A stretch of DNA of 47,664 nucleotides from Dehalococcoidia bacterium (lineage in GTDB: Bacteria; Chloroflexota; Dehalococcoidia; Lucifugimonadales; UBA3495), in NCBI GenBank assembly GCA_021295965.1, contig JAGWBI010000006.1, forward strand, positions 70,174-117,837, in the 5' to 3' direction. The notes beneath the pieces were generated by a model. The model was given only the letters and a program-made list of their open reading frames with translations. It was not told the DNA's origin and searched no databases. Shown piece by piece: positions 23,542 through 32,007 of the stretch. Position 1 is the first letter of the stretch. Each line of letters begins with the position of its first letter. The translations under genes and the position numbers were made by a program.

Positions 23542-24603
23542 TCATGCCATCACTGCCCGCAGCCGCTCCGGCGCACAGGCGTGCATGACGGCTTGGGTTG
23601 ACGCGATTTCGGGGCGGGCCGCAATCACCCTTACCAGCGCTACATCCAAACCCTCGGCCAGCTTGGCGAAAGCGGCGGCGGCGCCGTCGGGCTTGCCGTA
23701 GTAACCGACAGCCAGCAGGGATTCGGAGGGGTAGGCATCGGCGACCTCGTCCATGTCGCCACCCCGGGCCCGGATGGCATCAGCGCCGGCCAGGTCCTCG
23801 GTGTAACCCATGCGCTCGAAGTGGGCGCGGTAGCCGAATTGCCGCTCCCGTACGGTAGGCACGGCGGCTCCCAGGGGGTAGCCCAAGCAGTTCTTTGCAA
23901 AGGCGCGGCGGGCCACGTCCTCGTCATCGTCAACGCAGATGCGAATGTACTCAACGACCTTCACCTCAGACGGATCCCGGCCCACCCGTTCCGCGCCTTC
24001 GGCGATGCGCTCGCGGCTCCAGGCGATCTGCTCCGGCGTACACCAGTTGAGGCACACTCCGTCGGCCAATTCACCGGCCAGCCGCAGCATCTCGGGCCCC
24101 AGGGTGCCCAGGTAAACCGGCGTGTTGGGCGCGGGCCGGATGGCCATGCGGATGTTGTTGTAGTTGATGTGCTCGCCCTGGTAGGTAACCCGCTCGCCAC
24201 GCACCAGGCCGCGCAGGGTGGTCAGGTAGTCCCGCATCAGGTTCAGGGCCGAGACACGAGGGAAGCCGAGGTCCCGGCGGTTGGCGGGACGGTACGCGCT
24301 GCCCGCGCCGATGCCCATGATGAACTTGCCGCCGGTCTGCTGGCTCATGGTGCCGCCGGACATGGCGAACCCGATGGGCGTGCGGTACATCACGGGAGAG
24401 ACACCGATGCCGGTGGTGAGGCCGCCCTCAACGACGTCGCAACTGGCCTGCCAGCGGCGGGCGCAGACCTGGAAGGAATCGGTGCCGATGTTTTCAGGCG
24501 TCCAGATACTCTCATAACCCAGCGCCGCTGCCTCGCGGGCGAGGTTGGCCTGGTCGTCCCAATTCATGCCCAGGGTGTGGTCAAGTCCGACGCCGATTTC
24601 CAT
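23542..24603 (-). CDS. LLM class F420-dependent oxidoreductase
   Basis: The 353-residue protein begins MEIGVGLDHTLGMNWDDQAN and shows ALGYESIWTPENIGTDSFQ, GIGVSPVMYRTPIGFAMSGG, TGGKFIMGIGAGSAYRP and NTPVYLGTLGPEMLRLAGEL, a typical F420-type luciferase-like set resembling methylene-tetrahydromethanopterin-reductase-like enzymes. CGGAGG precedes the ATG by seven bases. It lies between the restriction-modification pair and an IS remnant. The substrate is unknown. Confidence 0.9.
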   Translation of the reverse strand: MEIGVGLDHTLGMNWDDQANLAREAAALGYESIWTPENIGTDSFQVCARRWQASCDVVEGGLTTGIGVSPVMYRTPIGFAMSGGTMSQQTGGKFIMGIGAGSAYRPANRRDLGFPRVSALNLMRDYLTTLRGLVRGERVTYQGEHINYNNIRMAIRPAPNTPVYLGTLGPEMLRLAGELADGVCLNWCTPEQIAWSRERIAEGAERVGRDPSEVKVVEYIRICVDDDEDVARRAFAKNCLGYPLGAAVPTVRERQFGYRAHFERMGYTEDLAGADAIRARGGDMDEVADAYPSESLLAVGYYGKPDGAAAAFAKLAEGLDVALVRVIAARPEIASTQAVMHACAPERLRAVMA

Positions 24604-24686
24604 TGCAAAGCCTCCGAGAAGGGTGGGAATTGTGAGCAGAATTGTAACACGCAGAGTTGGGCTTACAGGCGTAGCGCATCATCCGA

Positions 24687-25200
24687 CCAGCGGCACCAAG
24701 TGATCCACCTCTTTGATGGGGGCTACGCCGGCGTTCCCTTCCTTGAGGAACTGACCCAACATCAACTCCGTTTCATTGTGCGCTGGGCAACCCGTCATTG
24801 CCTGGTGGCTGCCCCAGGCCGGGAACGTTTCGCCGGGTAGATCTCCCGGGGCAAACGCTCCCAGTACCACCGCATGATCAAGTACTACAACCGCCGACAG
24901 TACCGCAAAACCGGCATCGCCTCGGGCGGACAACCACGCCGGTACACTATCCCCGGTTAGATCATCCCCCAGGGCTGACGTTCTCCAGACCCGGTAAGGG
25001 ACGAACACCCTGGTACCTGCTGACCAACCGGCTCATTGCTTCCGTTGACGACGTCTGGCGGGTGATCCTGGGCTACGCTCGCCGCTGGCAGGTGGAGTGA
25101 GGATGATCTACCGAGCCGGCAAGACCGACCAGGCCGTTGGTCGCCAGCCAGTTCAGCAACTGGCGCCACCGAACCGGGGAGCGATACCGACAAGCCCAAT
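24687..25200 (+). pseudogene. Decayed IS4-family transposase
   Basis: Fragments of an IS4-type DDE transposase appear in different plus-strand frames. HLFDGGYAGVPFLEEL and RFIVRWATRH (about 24700-24800) carry the second catalytic Asp. WYLLTNRLIASVDDVW and VILGYARRWQVE (25011-25100) carry the Y-R-W-E signature with the third catalytic residue. Stops occur at 24838, 24958 and right after the last Glu. The N-terminal third with the first Asp is missing. No terminal inverted repeats were identified. The rest of the gap 24604-25433 holds only the LysR upstream region. Confidence 0.78.
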
Positions 25201-25363
25201 TGTCGCTCCCCGCTCAGTACCCTTTGGCTAACCCAGCCACCGTCCTTCCCTCACCTCAACCCAAATTCGGGATGACTCACGTATGACGGGTTTGAAGCTA
25301 CGATGGCACCTCCAGTCTGAACAGATGCGAGCGCCACCATAAAGTTTGCATTATCCGCATTTT

Positions 25364-25378
25364 CGATATAGTATATCG
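25364..25378 (+). promoter_or_regulatory. Palindromic operator candidate upstream of the LysR gene
   Basis: CGATATA-G-TATATCG is a perfect 15-base palindrome in an AT-rich patch 55 bases before the regulator's ATG. LysR-type proteins usually bind dyads of this kind to control themselves or a divergent gene. No divergent intact gene is present here. Confidence 0.45.
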
Positions 25379-25433
25379 GCTAAATTACGAGGTTAATAGG
25401 CTGGTTAGCTCCCTATGTGAAGGTGAAGTCTCA

Positions 25434-26393
25434 ATGGAACTGCGAGAAATTATCAGCTTCTACCATGTCGCCCGATTGCGGAGCGTTTCCAAAGCGGCGC
25501 GCAAGCTGGAATTGGGGCAGCCCACCGTTACTACCCACCTGAGAAAACTGGAGGGCGAGTTCGGGATCACGCTGTTCGACCGCATCAAGCGGCCGATACA
25601 GTTGACCTCCGAGGGATCGCTGTTCTACGAGTTGGTGACCCCCATCGTGGAGTCCATCGACACGCTGAAAACCCAGATGGACTACTCCGAGGGACGCGGT
25701 TCCTTCGTGGTAGGCGCTTATCCCGACATCGTTTCCTACCACCTGCCGCGGCCCATCCGTCAGTTCCGCGCCCGTTATCCGGACGTGCGGATGCGGCTGG
25801 TGGCGCGTTCGTATGCCAACCTGATCCAACTGGTGAAGTCGGGTGAGGTGGACCTGGCATTGTGTTCAGCGCCACCCACCGACGATCCTTCGCTGGAATT
25901 CTCCGAACTGTTTGACTACAACGTGGTGCTAATTTCCGAGCCCAGCCACGAGTTGCTCCATCGAAATCCCGTTTCCATTGAGGACATGGCCAAGTTCCCC
26001 CTCATCCTGAACAGTCCCGAAAGCCTCAGTCGCCGGCGCGTCGAGCAAAAGCTGCGGGAACGCAGCGTCAGCTACGACGTGGTGCTGGAGATGGACAACA
26101 CCGAGATGATCAAGCGATACGTGGCTATCGGCATGGGTATCGCCATCGTCAGCGACTTCACGCTGCACCCGGAGGACCACGACCGGCTGGCGGTGGTGCG
26201 CCTGGATCACATCTTCCCGTCGGCCAACATCGGCGTCTGCACCCTCCGGGGCAAGTTCCACGGGCGCGGCGTCCGCAACTTCATCAACACCCTGGAGGAA
26301 AACCTGTCCGGCTTCCACGCCGACCTGTGGGACTGGGACGTTGACCACGGCGGAGAGCCGCAGACCCGGGCCATCGCCAGCGCCACGCAGTGA
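25434..26393 (+). CDS. LysR family transcriptional regulator
   Basis: The 319-residue protein has an N-terminal winged helix-turn-helix (residues about 3-62: FYHVARLRSVSKAARKLELG, then QPTVTTHLRKLEGEFGITLF and SEGSLFYE) and a substrate-binding domain (SFVVGAYPDIVSYHLP, DLALCSAPP, YVAIGMGIAIVSDF). The pattern is close to CysB/Cbl-like regulators, but the effector cannot be told. It probably regulates itself through the palindrome upstream. The neighbouring target is unclear because the preceding stretch is a dead transposase. Confidence 0.9.
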   Translation: MELREIISFYHVARLRSVSKAARKLELGQPTVTTHLRKLEGEFGITLFDRIKRPIQLTSEGSLFYELVTPIVESIDTLKTQMDYSEGRGSFVVGAYPDIVSYHLPRPIRQFRARYPDVRMRLVARSYANLIQLVKSGEVDLALCSAPPTDDPSLEFSELFDYNVVLISEPSHELLHRNPVSIEDMAKFPLILNSPESLSRRRVEQKLRERSVSYDVVLEMDNTEMIKRYVAIGMGIAIVSDFTLHPEDHDRLAVVRLDHIFPSANIGVCTLRGKFHGRGVRNFINTLEENLSGFHADLWDWDVDHGGEPQTRAIASATQ

Positions 26394-26454
26394 TCGTGAC
26401 CGGCAACGGGATTAGCGACCCGCTATAATAAGAGCATAGGAAAGATTTTCGACT

Positions 26455-26724
26455 ATGCTCGACCGCATCAGCAAAATCGCTACCATCTTTGCGGCGTCCG
26501 TCGCCATCGTGGTTATCCTCATCGGCGGCGTGGCTTGGGCTGTTCGCCTGGATGCGAATATGCGGGTTCTCCAGGAGGAAGTATCCGCGATGCGTCAGGA
26601 CGTGGACGAGATGAAAGGAAACCAGCGGATCATCCTAGACAGCCTGGAGAGGCTGGAAGCCGCTTCCGTTAACCACACCCACGACGAAGACGGTCGTGTG
26701 GTGATACCCCTGTCGAAACGCTAA
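26455..26724 (+). CDS. Small membrane-anchored coiled-coil protein
   Basis: The 89-residue protein has one transmembrane helix (IATIFAASVAIVVILIGGVA, about residues 8-27), followed by a predicted coiled coil (MRVLQEEVSAMRQDVDEMKG and beyond) and a charged tail. No family is recognised. A consensus-like TATAAT at 26424-26429 and an AGGAAAG ribosome site precede the ATG, so it appears to be separately expressed. It ends before a palindromic terminator shared with the convergent aldolase gene. Confidence 0.7.
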   Translation: MLDRISKIATIFAASVAIVVILIGGVAWAVRLDANMRVLQEEVSAMRQDVDEMKGNQRIILDSLERLEAASVNHTHDEDGRVVIPLSKR

Positions 26725-26748
26725 CGTGACGCACAATTGGACCGTAGT

Positions 26749-26777
26749 GTAGGGGCAGGTTTCAAACCTGCCCCTAT
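26749..26777. terminator. Palindromic hairpin between convergent genes
   Basis: Fourteen-base arms (26749-26762 and 26764-26777) around a single C pair with only a terminal mismatch. The element lies between convergent gene ends at 26724 and 26787. It is almost the same sequence as 5499-5527. Confidence 0.7.
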
Positions 26778-26786
26778 GACATTACG

Positions 26787-27533
26787 TCACGGTATGCGCC
26801 CCAGGAACTCGTTACTGCCCCGGGCAACCCACGCGTTCCACGACGTCATCAGGAAGCGCGCGCCTTTCTCCACGTAGGATGCCACGTTGTCGTCGTTGAC
26901 CAGCGTGCCGGCGGTGCGGCCCGCGCTCACGATCCGGGCCAAGGCGTCGTCGATGGCCGACTGCACTTCGGGATGCCCGACGTTTCCAATGTGACCCATG
27001 GTCTGGGACAGGTCGGTGGGCGCGACGAAGAAAACGTCGATGCCGTCCACCTTCAGGATGTCGTCCAGGTTGTCCAGGGCCGTGACCTCTTCGATCAACA
27101 CGACGACCATAGTCTGGTCGTTGGCCTGGTGAACGTAGTCGGGTACGCCGAAGGACTGGCGACCGCCGAACATACCGCGATAGCCCAAGGGTGCGAATTT
27201 GGCCGCTCCCACCGCCGCTTCCGCCTCTTCGCGGGTGTTGACGTGGGGCAGGACAACGCCCATGGAGCCGCGATCCAGCGTGCGGGTGATCAACGCGGCG
27301 TCGTTGGCGTTGCAGCGGGTTATGGAGGCCATGCCCCACAGGTCGCAGGCCCGGGTCATATCACTGAGAGTTTCCCAGTCCACCGGGCCGTGTTCGCATT
27401 CCATCCATGCCGAGTCGAACCCCAATGGCCCCAAAAAGTCGATGATTTCGCTGGTCATCAGACCGGAAATGCAGGTTGCCGGCTGGCCCTGCCGCAACTT
27501 GTCCTTCACCCGGTTCGCACGTATCGCAGGCAC
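26787..27533 (-). CDS. HpcH/HpaI-type 2-oxo aldolase
   Basis: The 248-residue protein has the HpcH/HpaI aldolase order: FDSAWMECEHGPVDWETLSD, a central TRTLDRGSMGVVLPHVNTRE, YRGMFGGRQSFG, VVLIEEVTALDNLDDIL and VFFVAPTDLSQTMG. The conserved metal-binding Glu (LIEEV) and Asp (APTDLS) are present. Such enzymes cleave 4-hydroxy-2-oxo acids to pyruvate and an aldehyde. The GTG start follows AGGAGG by seven bases. It lies 52 bases after the cobalamin cluster on the same strand but is not part of that pathway. Confidence 0.88.
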   Translation of the reverse strand: MPAIRANRVKDKLRQGQPATCISGLMTSEIIDFLGPLGFDSAWMECEHGPVDWETLSDMTRACDLWGMASITRCNANDAALITRTLDRGSMGVVLPHVNTREEAEAAVGAAKFAPLGYRGMFGGRQSFGVPDYVHQANDQTMVVVLIEEVTALDNLDDILKVDGIDVFFVAPTDLSQTMGHIGNVGHPEVQSAIDDALARIVSAGRTAGTLVNDDNVASYVEKGARFLMTSWNAWVARGSNEFLGRIP

Positions 27534-27585
27534 GTTATTTCCTCCTGAAATGAATTGGGCGGCAGTATAACAGCAACAGAGAACG

Positions 27586-28344
27586 CTACTGCTTGACTTC
27601 GTAGCCCCGTGGCGTGACCATCCGGCCGTTGTGAACGTAGGTGTTGGTGTTGCCGATGACGACAGTGGTGAACATATCGACGCCCAGCGCTGCGCCGTCC
27701 AGCCTTCCCAGGTTAGCCAGCGCCACCGCCTGCTCGGGCCGGTAGGCGTGCCGGACGATACCCACCGGCGTACCGGCCGGTCGATGCTGCAGGAATATCT
27801 CGCGGGCTTCGTCCAATTGTCCGGTGCGCCGGCGGCTGCGTGGGTTGTAGAGGACGGCGACGAAATCTCCGGCGGCGGCAGCCTCCAGGCGACGGCGGAT
27901 CTGCTCCCACGGGGTCAGGAGGTTGCTCAGGCTGATGGCGCAGAAGTCCTGCATCAGCGGCGAACCCAGCAGCGCCGCCGCCGACTGCAGCGCTGATACG
28001 CCGGGGATGCTTTCAACAATCGGATCTTCACCGTCCCAATTCCGGTCGGTGAGCACGCGGTACACCGGCCCGGCCATGCCATAGATGCCGGCATCCCCGG
28101 AGGAGACCACCGCCACGGTCTTGCCCGAATAGGCGATGTCCACCGCAAGGGCGGCCCGCTCCAGTTCCTGTCCCAGTTCCATGCTGTGCAGACCCTTGTC
28201 CGACGCCGAGCCCGCCACCTGCTCGATGTAGTACCGATAGCCGACCAGTTCGTCACTGTCGGCGATGGCGGCGGCGGCCGCCGGCGTGAGGTGTCCAGAG
28301 TCGCCGGGGCCGATGCCCACTAGGTAGAGTTTGCCGGTGTTCAC
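27586..28344 (-). CDS. cbiH: Cobalt-precorrin-3B C17-methyltransferase
   Basis: The 252-residue protein is a tetrapyrrole (SUMT-like) methyltransferase: KLYLVGIGPGDSGHLTP, VAVVSSGDAGIYGMAG, SIPGVSALQSAAALLGSPLM, then DFCAISLSNLLTPWE and FVAVLYNPRSRRRTGQL, which are characteristic of CbiH/CobJ. The enzyme methylates C17 and drives ring contraction in corrin synthesis. The GTG at 28344 is preferred because the domain begins at once. An upstream extension to 28407 lacks support. It follows the small helical gene by 71 bases, a larger gap than elsewhere in the cluster. Confidence 0.92.
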   Translation of the reverse strand: MNTGKLYLVGIGPGDSGHLTPAAAAAIADSDELVGYRYYIEQVAGSASDKGLHSMELGQELERAALAVDIAYSGKTVAVVSSGDAGIYGMAGPVYRVLTDRNWDGEDPIVESIPGVSALQSAAALLGSPLMQDFCAISLSNLLTPWEQIRRRLEAAAAGDFVAVLYNPRSRRRTGQLDEAREIFLQHRPAGTPVGIVRHAYRPEQAVALANLGRLDGAALGVDMFTTVVIGNTNTYVHNGRMVTPRGYEVKQ

Positions 28345-28415
28345 ATGTACTCCCAATGGCGATAATCGACGAAACCGCAAACCGGCGCGACTGCCGGCCG
28401 GCAGCACGACGGTGC

Positions 28416-28793
28416 CTATAATCGATTGGCGATGCGCAGGAGGTCTCTGCCTAAATCAACGCCGACGCTGATTTCATATGCCAGTTCATCATCGCTCATC
28501 TGCCCACTGTAAAAGTTGTCGTGCAGTCTTCGCTGGGTCAAGCGCAAACCGTTACGCAAGCCGTGCTGCGTTTGGCGGCTAATCGGCAAGCGGTCAATGA
28601 TTTGCGCCAGTTCTCTCCTCGTGCGCGGTTGCCGATGTTCTTGGTCGGGATGGCCGTCGGCGGCAGCGAGTCCATGGTAAGCGGCTCCCCATAGTAATTC
28701 GCCAGCAGCCAGCGCAGTCCGGGGGTTCCGCGCCAGTGTTTCGGCAGTTTCAATCAGCATCTCTGCTATGGTGGCGTGTCGAGCGCCGTTCAT
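28416..28793 (-). CDS. Small helical protein, PaREP1/HEPN-like
   Basis: The 125-residue protein appears all-helical: AAGELLWGAAYHGLAAA, then RTRRELAQIIDRLP and LTQRRLHDNFYSGQM. The LHDNFY segment and layout resemble the PaREP1/HEPN-like superfamily, but the catalytic R-x(4-6)-H of HEPN ribonucleases is not certain. The ATG overlaps the cbiG stop (ATGA). The C-terminal extension of CbiG looks like a relative, so the two may pair. A role in cobalamin synthesis is not expected from the family. Confidence 0.6.
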   Translation of the reverse strand: MNGARHATIAEMLIETAETLARNPRTALAAGELLWGAAYHGLAAADGHPDQEHRQPRTRRELAQIIDRLPISRQTQHGLRNGLRLTQRRLHDNFYSGQMSDDELAYEISVGVDLGRDLLRIANRL

Positions 28794-30367
28794 ACTGCCT
28801 TATCCAATTTCAACAGGCGGTGCAACGATTCGAGCCACTCTTGCACCGAGTCGAAGTGAACAGCGTACTCGTCTGGTTCCCATAGGAGTTCGGTGTACAC
28901 CAACTTGTGCAGTTCCTCGCAGTGTTCCCGGTACGAGTCGGCCACTCCGAAGGCCAGATAGTTCCGGTGGCGAGCCAAGGCGTCCTGCTGTCCCTCCGAA
29001 TCACCAATGTCATCCAGATGCCTGGCGACAAACCGTGCTTCCTCCCGGTTGCGGCAGGGCAAACCGTGCCGGGTTGCCACGGCGGACAGCGCCGCCATGG
29101 TGGCTTGCCAGACCAGTCCTGAGCCTTCGTGATAGTTGCCCAGGGCGATCTGCCGCTCCGCCTCGGCCAGCAATGCCTCGCCGGGCATCATGGCTTCCGG
29201 TTGATTCATTGCCGCTGCCTCCGCTGGGTTCCCACTTGCTGGCGGGATACGCGCTACCGCTATGGTAGCACGGTCGGATTTGGTCCGGGGAACGATCACA
29301 CCGTCAGCCCCGGCGGCCAGCATCGCCGCCGGCTCGGAAACACCGAATACTCCCAACAAATCATGCGCCGCCGATGCGGTGGGCGCGTTCAGTTCGCGAC
29401 CATTGCCCTCCAACTTGGGTTGCCGTTCAGCGACGGAGTTCAAATCGTTAGCCCCGTAAATTTCCAGCGGAACGCCGAGAGATTCGGCCAATGCGAGGAT
29501 GCCGGCCTCGTCGGCCTTGATGTCGGCGGTGGCGAGTTTCGCGAGGCTCTGCGGCGCCAGGCCATGTTGTCTCAGGGTATCGTTCAATAGGCCGCGCAAA
29601 TGATCTTCTGATACACCCCGCCGGCAGCCTATCCCGGCCACCAGCGTCGGCGGGCGATAGATGACCACGGGTCGCCCAGTTTCCAGCGACAACACCCGGT
29701 CGGAAACGATCAGCGCGGCGGCGTACCGGGCGGCCCTTACGTCGGAAAGTTCCGAGACAGCGCTGATGCTTTCGGCAATGGGAACGTCGTCGGGCCAACC
29801 GACGGCCGTTTCAGGGTCCAACCATAACGCCACCGGCTCGCCGTTAACCACCGCTGCCGCCGTGCGGGTCAGGTCGGTTGGCGTCGCTTCTATTTTCCAG
29901 CCCATGCTGCGACCCACGAGGTCGATGGCAGTAACGTCCAGCGCGTCGGACGCCGACGTAACGATGGCCTGAGCGCCGATTGCTGTCGCCACCTGATGGG
30001 ACAGTGCGTCCGCGCCGCCGACGTGGCCGGATAACAGGCTGACCGCGTAGCGACCAGCGTCGTCCACGCACACCACGGCGGGGTCCTGCCGCTTGCTGCC
30101 CAACACTGGAGCCAATAGACGCACCGTCGCCCCCACCGGCAGAAGCACTACCAACGCACGATGCCGGGCGAACAGGTCCTGGATCACCGGACGCAGGGGC
30201 AGGTCGTAAAGTCGCGTATCCCCATCATCGTCTGACGCACCGTCGGCGGTTCGCCGCTCCAGGTAAAGCGCGGCATCGGCCAAGGACATCACCAGCCGGC
30301 GGGCCAACGCGGCGCCCGGCCGGGACACCGCGACAACGGCGATTCGGTCGGCATCAGGCGCGGGCAT
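28790..30367 (-). CDS. cbiG: CbiG with C-terminal helical (PaREP1/HEPN-like) extension
   Basis: Residues 1 to about 375 are CbiG: VVLLPVGATVRLLAPVL, CVDDAGRYAVSLLSGHVGGA, then LVAGIGCRRGVSEDHLRGLL, ATADIKADEAGILALAES and ATIAVAR. CbiG opens the delta-lactone of cobalt-precorrin-5A in anaerobic B12 synthesis. After a short linker (IPPASGNPAEAAAMNQPE), about 135 extra residues form a helical domain (EAERQIALGNYHEGSG, RHRNYLAFGVADSYREHCEE). Normal CbiG is about 315-380 residues, so the extension is unusual. It could be a gene fusion. The stop overlaps the next ATG, and the start follows cbiF by nine bases. Confidence 0.85.
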   Translation of the reverse strand: MPAPDADRIAVVAVSRPGAALARRLVMSLADAALYLERRTADGASDDDGDTRLYDLPLRPVIQDLFARHRALVVLLPVGATVRLLAPVLGSKRQDPAVVCVDDAGRYAVSLLSGHVGGADALSHQVATAIGAQAIVTSASDALDVTAIDLVGRSMGWKIEATPTDLTRTAAAVVNGEPVALWLDPETAVGWPDDVPIAESISAVSELSDVRAARYAAALIVSDRVLSLETGRPVVIYRPPTLVAGIGCRRGVSEDHLRGLLNDTLRQHGLAPQSLAKLATADIKADEAGILALAESLGVPLEIYGANDLNSVAERQPKLEGNGRELNAPTASAAHDLLGVFGVSEPAAMLAAGADGVIVPRTKSDRATIAVARIPPASGNPAEAAAMNQPEAMMPGEALLAEAERQIALGNYHEGSGLVWQATMAALSAVATRHGLPCRNREEARFVARHLDDIGDSEGQQDALARHRNYLAFGVADSYREHCEELHKLVYTELLWEPDEYAVHFDSVQEWLESLHRLLKLDKAV

Positions 30368-30376
30368 TCCCGTGGG

Positions 30377-31261
30377 TCAGTTATCGCCGGCCGATGCCGG
30401 TTCCGGTTGCACCTCGTAACCGCCGGCCTCATAGAGGTCGGCACGGTCGGCATCGGCGTGGGAACCCTGCCCGGCGCGGCGGTAGAGGTGGGTGTATTCG
30501 TTGGAGTACAGGTGCGACACGGCCACTTGCTCGCCAGCGTTGGGGTCCAGCAGGTTGGGATCGACGGCCTTGCCAACGATGATGAGGGCTTGGAGCGTGA
30601 TCTTGGCGTCGCGCACCTTCTGGGCGATGTCAGTGAGTGTACCCCGAATGATCTGCTGGTCGGGCCAGCCCACCCGGTAGGCAACGGCCACGGGGGTATC
30701 GGCGGGATAGCCCGCCTCCTGCAACTGGTTGGCGATGCGGAACATGCGGGTCACGCTGAGGAAGATCACCAGCGTGCTGCCGTGACGCGCCAGGCTGACC
30801 AGGTCCTCCCCTTCGGGCATGGCAACCCGCCCCTCGGCGCGGGTCATGATCACCGTCTGGGAGACTTCGGGCACGGTCAACTCGGCCTTGAGCACAGCGG
30901 CGGCGGCGAAGGCGGCGCTGACGCCGGGGATGATTTCGTAATCAACACCCTCGGCTTCCATGATCCGCATCTGTTCCAGCGTAGCGCCGTACAGGGACGG
31001 GTCACCGCTTTGGATGCGGGCCACCGTCTTACCCTCGGCAGCGGCGCGCAGGGTGACGTCCATGATTTCCGGCAGGGACATCTCCTTGCTGCCGTACACC
31101 CGAGCGCCGGGCTTGGCGAAGTCGGCGATTTCAACCGGCACCAGCGAGTCGGCGTAGATGATCACGTCGGCATCGTCGATGATGCGCTTGGCTTTCAGCG
31201 TCAGGAGCTCCGGGTCGCCGGGGCCGGCGCCGATGATATAGACTTTGCCGTCGTTCGCCAT
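30377..31261 (-). CDS. cbiF: Cobalt-precorrin-4 C11-methyltransferase
   Basis: The 294-residue protein shows KVYIIGAGPGDPELLTLKAK, YADSLVP, RIQSGDPSLYGATLEQM, YEIIPGVSAAFAAAAVLKAE and PVAVAYRVGWPDQQIIRGTL, all typical of CbiF/CobM. It methylates C11 of the corrin precursor using SAM. Family members are about 255 residues. The extra 35-40 residues form a polar C-terminal tail (SHADADRADLYEAGGYEVQ). The ATG at 31261 is chosen over one five codons upstream. It sits between cbiL and cbiG with short gaps. Confidence 0.93.
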   Translation of the reverse strand: MANDGKVYIIGAGPGDPELLTLKAKRIIDDADVIIYADSLVPVEIADFAKPGARVYGSKEMSLPEIMDVTLRAAAEGKTVARIQSGDPSLYGATLEQMRIMEAEGVDYEIIPGVSAAFAAAAVLKAELTVPEVSQTVIMTRAEGRVAMPEGEDLVSLARHGSTLVIFLSVTRMFRIANQLQEAGYPADTPVAVAYRVGWPDQQIIRGTLTDIAQKVRDAKITLQALIIVGKAVDPNLLDPNAGEQVAVSHLYSNEYTHLYRRAGQGSHADADRADLYEAGGYEVQPEPASAGDN

Positions 31262-31290
31262 TTGGTTTGCCTCCATGATGGGCCCACCGC

Positions 31291-32007
31291 TTATCGCCGG
31301 ATAATCAGCAGGGAGAAATAGTCCAGGTCTTCGGTGGACAGTTCCTGGATGTTGCGCACCACCCGCTCGCGCTCGGTGGTGGCGCGGCGGACGTAGATGG
31401 TGCGGCCGGACAAGCCCAGGCGTTCCAGGTTGGCCAGGGCGTCCAGCAGGGTCCGGTTCACCTTCATCAGGACGATGGTGTCGTACAGGGCGATGGCTTC
31501 GCGCAAATCGTCGATGCCGTACACCGCCGGCAGGATAGCCAGCCGCTGGCCGTGATGGACCAATGGAGCCGCCGCCGAGGCCGCCGCCGCCATTACCGAC
31601 GACACGCCGGGGACTACTTCCACTGCCAGGTGAGGATATTCTTCCTGGATGGTTTCCAGGACGTAGGCGAAGGTGCTGTAGAGCATCGGATCGCCTTCGG
31701 TGATGAAGGCAACGTCCCGACCGGCCTCAAGGTGGACAGCCAGATCTCTAGCCGCACCGCGCCACACGTCGAGCGCGGCGTCTTCGTCGTTGGTGGGGAA
31801 CTTGGCCCGGACCACTTCCTGACGATCCTCGTCGATGATCCCCTTCACGATGGAGTAGGCGTAGCTCTCCGCGCTTATGCCGGCTTGAGGCACCCAGATG
31901 ACGGGTACGGATTGCAACACCCGCTGTGCCTTTACCGTCAGCAGTTCGGGGTCGCCGGGGCCGACGCCGACGCCGTAAAGTTTGCCCGTTTGGGCCGTTG
32001 AAGTCAT
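31291..32007 (-). CDS. cbiL: Precorrin-2/cobalt-factor-II C20-methyltransferase
   Basis: The 238-residue protein contains KLYGVGVGPGDPELLTVKAQ, VAFITEGDPMLYSTFAYVLE, VEVVPGVSSVMAAAASA and TIVLMKVNRTLLDALANL. This is the CbiL/CobI pattern, in which the C20 methyl is added to precorrin-2. The ATG at 32007 overlaps the cbiT stop (ATGA), which supports this start over an ATG four codons upstream. It is part of the packed cbiD-T-L-F-G run. Confidence 0.92.
   Translation of the reverse strand: MTSTAQTGKLYGVGVGPGDPELLTVKAQRVLQSVPVIWVPQAGISAESYAYSIVKGIIDEDRQEVVRAKFPTNDEDAALDVWRGAARDLAVHLEAGRDVAFITEGDPMLYSTFAYVLETIQEEYPHLAVEVVPGVSSVMAAAASAAAPLVHHGQRLAILPAVYGIDDLREAIALYDTIVLMKVNRTLLDALANLERLGLSGRTIYVRRATTERERVVRNIQELSTEDLDYFSLLIIRR

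Noticed and set aside
24679..25008. Minus-strand frame over the transposase remnant
   Set aside because: It is antisense to recognisable IS4 fragments and shows no motif.
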